A DNA stretch of 52,803 nucleotides from positions 1 to 52,803 of the forward strand of contig JAOARW010000020.1 of assembly GCA_025210475.1 (NCBI GenBank), given 5' to 3'. Source of the DNA: Carboxylicivirga sp. Lineage in GTDB: Bacteria; Bacteroidota; Bacteroidia; Bacteroidales; Marinilabiliaceae. The notes beneath the pieces are model-generated. The model was not told the origin of the DNA. It did not search any database and saw only the letters and a program-made list of their open reading frames with translations. The position numbers and the translations under genes are program-made. Of the stretch, positions 50,801 to 52,803 are shown piece by piece (position 1 is the first letter of the stretch; every line of letters starts with the position of its first letter).

Positions 50801-51005
50801 TTTGTATTGAGTACTTACCATCAATATCAGTAATCGTACCCTCTGTGGTATTTTTTTTGACTATGTTAACTCCCGGAATTGGAAGCCCACTTTCATCTGT
50901 AACTGTACCCATTACACTCTTTTGAGCGAACGTCATGGAAATACTTGTTACAAACAACATGGTTAATAGAAATATTTTTTTCATCTGATTAGATTTAAAA
51001 TTCAT
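47847..51005 (-). CDS. SusC-like TonB-dependent glycan transporter
   Basis: The 1052-residue outer-membrane transporter has a carboxypeptidase-regulatory-like domain (about 30-100), an NEVVAVGYG segment (108-116), a plug domain (about 120-235, with the SusC-typical DASATAIYGSRGANGVI) and a beta-barrel ending in Phe. It lacks the STN domain of the other SusC, so it is not expected to signal to an anti-sigma factor. The true start is probably Met8 (MKKIFLL), which gives a standard signal peptide ending at AQ. With SusD it forms the importer of the large enzyme locus. A 114-base hairpin-bearing leader lies upstream. Confidence 0.96.
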   Translation of the reverse strand: MNFKSNQMKKIFLLTMLFVTSISMTFAQKSVMGTVTDESGLPIPGVNIVKKNTTEGTITDIDGKYSIQNVKDTDILVFNFIGFDDAEKQVGTQSVINVVMTSANIALNEVVAVGYGTTKRKDLTGAVASVKVADIVKTPTANFDQALAGRVSGVLVSSADGTPGEGLNIVIRGGNSITGDNSPLYVVDGIPLEGFDPASISTKDIESFDVLKDASATAIYGSRGANGVIIITTKKGRSDGKTDISVSGTFGVQYVPNRLEVLSPYEYAKYQKNVAYAKDGYVPGSYVKSFLTQWVDPELYINEKGTSWQDEIFRQAMLQNYNFTISGGNEKSTIYYGGEYLKQEGTLINTGFNKIINNLRFTHKVNKKLSFNGNIQYSRIKRSGINISGNSYTSVIRDAIQFRPVEPINNDGREEGGYDPLDPSYKYLFNPVKNLNGTDRQRKQDVVRGGLGLNYKILQGLTLRLNANYQTDIRKESVFYGANTLQGSRGNGHIKGTVTNRKYENLSTSNTLVYDKKVRKHKYQLLGGFEAQSRTQEYGWMQNSEIPTDAFGIDNIGIGVSPSIPRTSFNENQLISYFGKVHYSFADRYLMTANFRADASSKFRKENQWGYFPSFSFGWRIMEESFIKDLNVFSNLKLRTGWGLTGNNRIGDYDAFNLLGIDYRSGFVWGDGESFAPGAYQTNLGVPDLRWETTEQINVGLDFGFLSQRISGDVNYYVKNTKDLLLDAEMALSTGFDKVQQNIGQVQNQGLEIAINTVNIKRRDFEWKTNFNISFNKNKTVKLNDGQEAIYTNPNWLNGYSEYQYITEVGQPVGMMYGLKYDGIYQVDDFNWDNASQTYVLKEGIPDNGALPVGPGSVRFVDQNGDGTVNQEDRVVIGDPHPDHFGGFTNDFKYKNFDLQVFFQWSYGFDILNANKVVFDVPGARPQSGFPDRADSWTPFNTDTNVGTILYNTVYGAPPKGNQVDDRYIEDGSYLKLKTISFGYNLPKTLLERINIQRCRLSFSAQNLYTWTNYSGYDPDVSVGRYGALTPKLDYSAYPQSVTLSGSIELTF

Positions 51006-51048
51006 CTGTAAGATGAATTATTGTATTTTTATTTCTTCTTTAAATGAT

Positions 51049-51106
51049 CATTCTGGGTTAACCATCTTTGTAGCCGTCATACTAAAAAGATGGTTTTACC
51101 CGAATG
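51049..51106 (-). terminator. Long imperfect hairpin between lipoprotein and SusC genes
   Basis: CATTCTGGGTTAACCATCTT and its last T (51049-51069) pair with AAAGATGGTTTTACCCGAAT plus G (51086-51106) apart from small bulges, giving an approximately 19-bp stem over a 16-base loop. It starts 14 bases after the lipoprotein stop. No strong T-run follows on the minus strand. It is either a terminator that splits the lipoprotein from susC, or a regulatory structure in the susC leader. Confidence 0.5.
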
Positions 51107-51119
51107 TTTGGCATGTATT

Positions 51120-52637
51120 TTATTTCTCAACAGCCTTATAATTTACATCTGATAGAGACCAAGTTCCACCACGATTACCACCAACACCTTTGACGAAAGT
51201 CACTTCATCTTCTTCAAAATTGGTCTTTAATCTGAATGCTATAGTTACATTATTCTGGTTAGTATAATCTACCAAATCAAGCTCACACTTAACCCACTTA
51301 CCATCTGCATTAAAAGAACGATCTTTTAATCCATTATCTACCCCAAGTTGATCACCCGGATAAGGCATTCCCAAACGTCCTTCTCCATCATGAGTATTTA
51401 CCCAACTTTTTACAACATCATTAACTTTAGTCCAGTTCGCACTCTTTCTATTACCTGCGTAATCGGTTGATATATATACTTCTAATTCTGTTGGTGTATT
51501 TCCTGTAGTAAGGTCATATTCGACGTACTGATTTTTATAATAGAACGTTGCAGTAACTCCATAGCCCAGCTCATATGACAACAAATTCTGTGGATTAGTT
51601 ATAATCCATGAATCAAATTGCTTAGTTACATTACTGACTGTCGTATTCGTTAATAGAGCTTTTTGGCTCGAGTTTTTAGCTGGCCTGTCATCAGCTGCCA
51701 ATGGACTTGGTCCAACACGCTTCCATAAATTCCATGCCGCAACAGAACCTTCTTTTACGGTTTCCGTCTTATAACCATATTTTAAATTTTCTGCTTGAAA
51801 TGTTGGATAGAAAAACTGAATTGTTTCCTTAGGAATCACAACCGGATCTTCAGATAACCAAACGCTGATTATACCTTTAAACGTAACGACTTCTTTACTA
51901 ATATTGCTTTCAATACTTATCTCTGGATTTAAGACTAAAACCTCTTCACTATTAAATCCTGATACTAAAGATATTTCACCGGTTTCTGGATCAATATTCA
52001 AGGTATCTTTATAATTAACCATACCATAAGTAACATCTGGATTACCAGTTAATATGATTGGTTCTGGAGATTTAGTGTCTGAACCATATAATATATTAAC
52101 TCCTCTGGGAATATAAGCAATTGAGCTAACTAATAATGGACCTACATTCAAATGAAAAACATCATCAAAAACTGTTTCAGTCTTCACATCACCGTATTCG
52201 GTTGTTGTTTTCAAAGTAAAATAGTAATCTCCAATTCCAAATTTATTCCCTTCGTCGATCAATATTTTACCAACTTTTCTAAGGTCATATTCCTTTTCCC
52301 AACGAACAGTATCACCTTCTTCGTCTGTGATATATACAGTATCAGGTACGGCATTAAATAAGGTTACATCCGATAAATACTCCTCACCAAGTACATTACC
52401 ATCTTTATCCTTAATGTTTACAAGCTCAAAGAATGGCATTAGACCATCACTACTTATCGTAGGAGGAGCTGTTTCTACACGTCCGAATTCACGTGCGTTT
52501 AATACAGGTGCATAACTCAAATCTGTTGGCACCATTGAAGCATCAGGAATCTGATTCTTCATAAATGTATCTTCTGTACAGGCTGATATTAAAAACGCAC
52601 AAAGAAGAGACATTGTGATTAAATTAAATATTTTCAT
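51120..52637 (-). CDS. Surface glycan-binding-type lipoprotein (SusE/F position)
   Basis: The 505-residue protein has a lipobox at Cys20 (ISACTED), then several beta-sandwich-like stretches and a C-terminal domain (about 300-505) with ordered Trp and Tyr residues that resembles a carbohydrate-binding module. I recognise no catalytic motif. Proteins of this kind (SGBPs) aid glycan capture next to SusC/D. They usually follow susD; this one precedes susC and is separated from it by a hairpin. It may belong to an upstream susC/D set disrupted by the insertion sequence, or serve the SusC/D downstream. Its start codon is only about 30 bases from the insertion-sequence end. Confidence 0.82.
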   Translation of the reverse strand: MKIFNLITMSLLCAFLISACTEDTFMKNQIPDASMVPTDLSYAPVLNAREFGRVETAPPTISSDGLMPFFELVNIKDKDGNVLGEEYLSDVTLFNAVPDTVYITDEEGDTVRWEKEYDLRKVGKILIDEGNKFGIGDYYFTLKTTTEYGDVKTETVFDDVFHLNVGPLLVSSIAYIPRGVNILYGSDTKSPEPIILTGNPDVTYGMVNYKDTLNIDPETGEISLVSGFNSEEVLVLNPEISIESNISKEVVTFKGIISVWLSEDPVVIPKETIQFFYPTFQAENLKYGYKTETVKEGSVAAWNLWKRVGPSPLAADDRPAKNSSQKALLTNTTVSNVTKQFDSWIITNPQNLLSYELGYGVTATFYYKNQYVEYDLTTGNTPTELEVYISTDYAGNRKSANWTKVNDVVKSWVNTHDGEGRLGMPYPGDQLGVDNGLKDRSFNADGKWVKCELDLVDYTNQNNVTIAFRLKTNFEEDEVTFVKGVGGNRGGTWSLSDVNYKAVEK

Positions 52638-52664
52638 AGTATTTGTGTTTGATCCACCATCTTT

Positions 52665-52803
52665 AAGAGACTGTTTAAATTTTATTTTCTGATTCTATTA
52701 AGCATTATGTGTATCATTGCAAGTTGGACCATAGTCTGACTAGTAGATGTGTGATATTCAAAGTCTTTACTCAACCTTCTAGTGTTTTCCAACCATGCAA
52801 ATG
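52665..52803 (-). mobile_element. End of an IS5-type insertion sequence, cut by the window edge
   Basis: The transposase C-terminus is followed within 20 bases by GAGACTGTTTAAAT (52667-52680), which resembles the terminal inverted repeats of this kind of element, with the tip pointing toward the lipoprotein gene. The exact boundary and target duplication cannot be fixed without the other end. Insertion lies about 30 bases upstream of the lipoprotein start codon. Confidence 0.65.
52682..52803 (-). CDS. C-terminal fragment of an IS5-family DDE transposase
   Basis: The minus strand encodes 39 residues up to a TAA at 52684-52682, beginning FAWLENTRRLSKDFEYHTST and ending MLNRIRK. The WLENxRRLSKDxE stretch followed by a hydrophobic helix is characteristic of the C-terminus of IS5-family (ISL2/IS427-like) transposases; the Glu in it completes the DDE triad. 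The rest lies outside the window. It is oriented like the locus genes, so transcription leaving the element would enter the lipoprotein gene. Confidence 0.8.
   Translation of the reverse strand, partial: FAWLENTRRLSKDFEYHTSTSQTMVQLAMIHIMLNRIRK

Overview
The window is AT-rich Bacteroidota DNA. It carries SusC/SusD pairs, many signal peptides and lipoboxes, TAnnTTTG promoter elements and an ECF sigma/FecR pair. A marine or host-associated Bacteroidales/Marinilabiliales-type organism fits, but nothing here fixes the genus. Every convincing protein gene is on the minus strand, so transcription runs from high to low coordinates. I see no tRNA, rRNA or CRISPR array.

Right edge (52.80-51.1 kb): the 3' end of an IS5-type transposase abuts a surface-lipoprotein gene. 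Between 51.0 and 46.2 kb lies a SusC/SusD outer-membrane glycan importer, closed by a hairpin terminator. From 45.8 to 9.18 kb, 20 exported enzymes follow almost without gaps: one GH3, one GH2, two GH29, one GH95, one GH88, two PL8-type lyases (one chondroitinase ABC-like, one AC-like), one PL6 chondroitinase B-like lyase, one heparinase II/III-fold lyase, two GH43/GH117-like propeller proteins, one DUF1961-like protein and seven formylglycine (Cys-type) S1 sulfatases. A terminator at about 9.13 kb closes this unit.

Left part (9.0-0.24 kb): an ECF sigma factor, a FecR-like anti-sigma factor, a lipoprotein, a SusC receptor with an N-terminal STN signalling domain, and a SusD. This is a second uptake system controlled by trans-envelope signalling. 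Between the anti-sigma gene and the lipoprotein there is a candidate antisense small RNA on the plus strand.

Working model: the large cluster is a polysaccharide utilization locus for a sulfated, fucose-bearing glycosaminoglycan. The PL6, PL8 and GH88 enzymes carry the catalytic residues expected for chondroitin/dermatan sulfate breakdown. Three fucosidases and seven sulfatases far exceed what plain chondroitin sulfate needs. Fucosylated chondroitin sulfate, as found in sea cucumbers, is the simplest single substrate explaining the set; a mixture of glycosaminoglycan and other fucosylated or mucin-like glycans is the main alternative. SusC/D would import oligosaccharides, sulfatases and fucosidases would strip branches, lyases would cut the backbone, and GH88 would remove unsaturated uronates. 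The sulfatase-maturating enzyme and the monosaccharide catabolic genes are not in the window.
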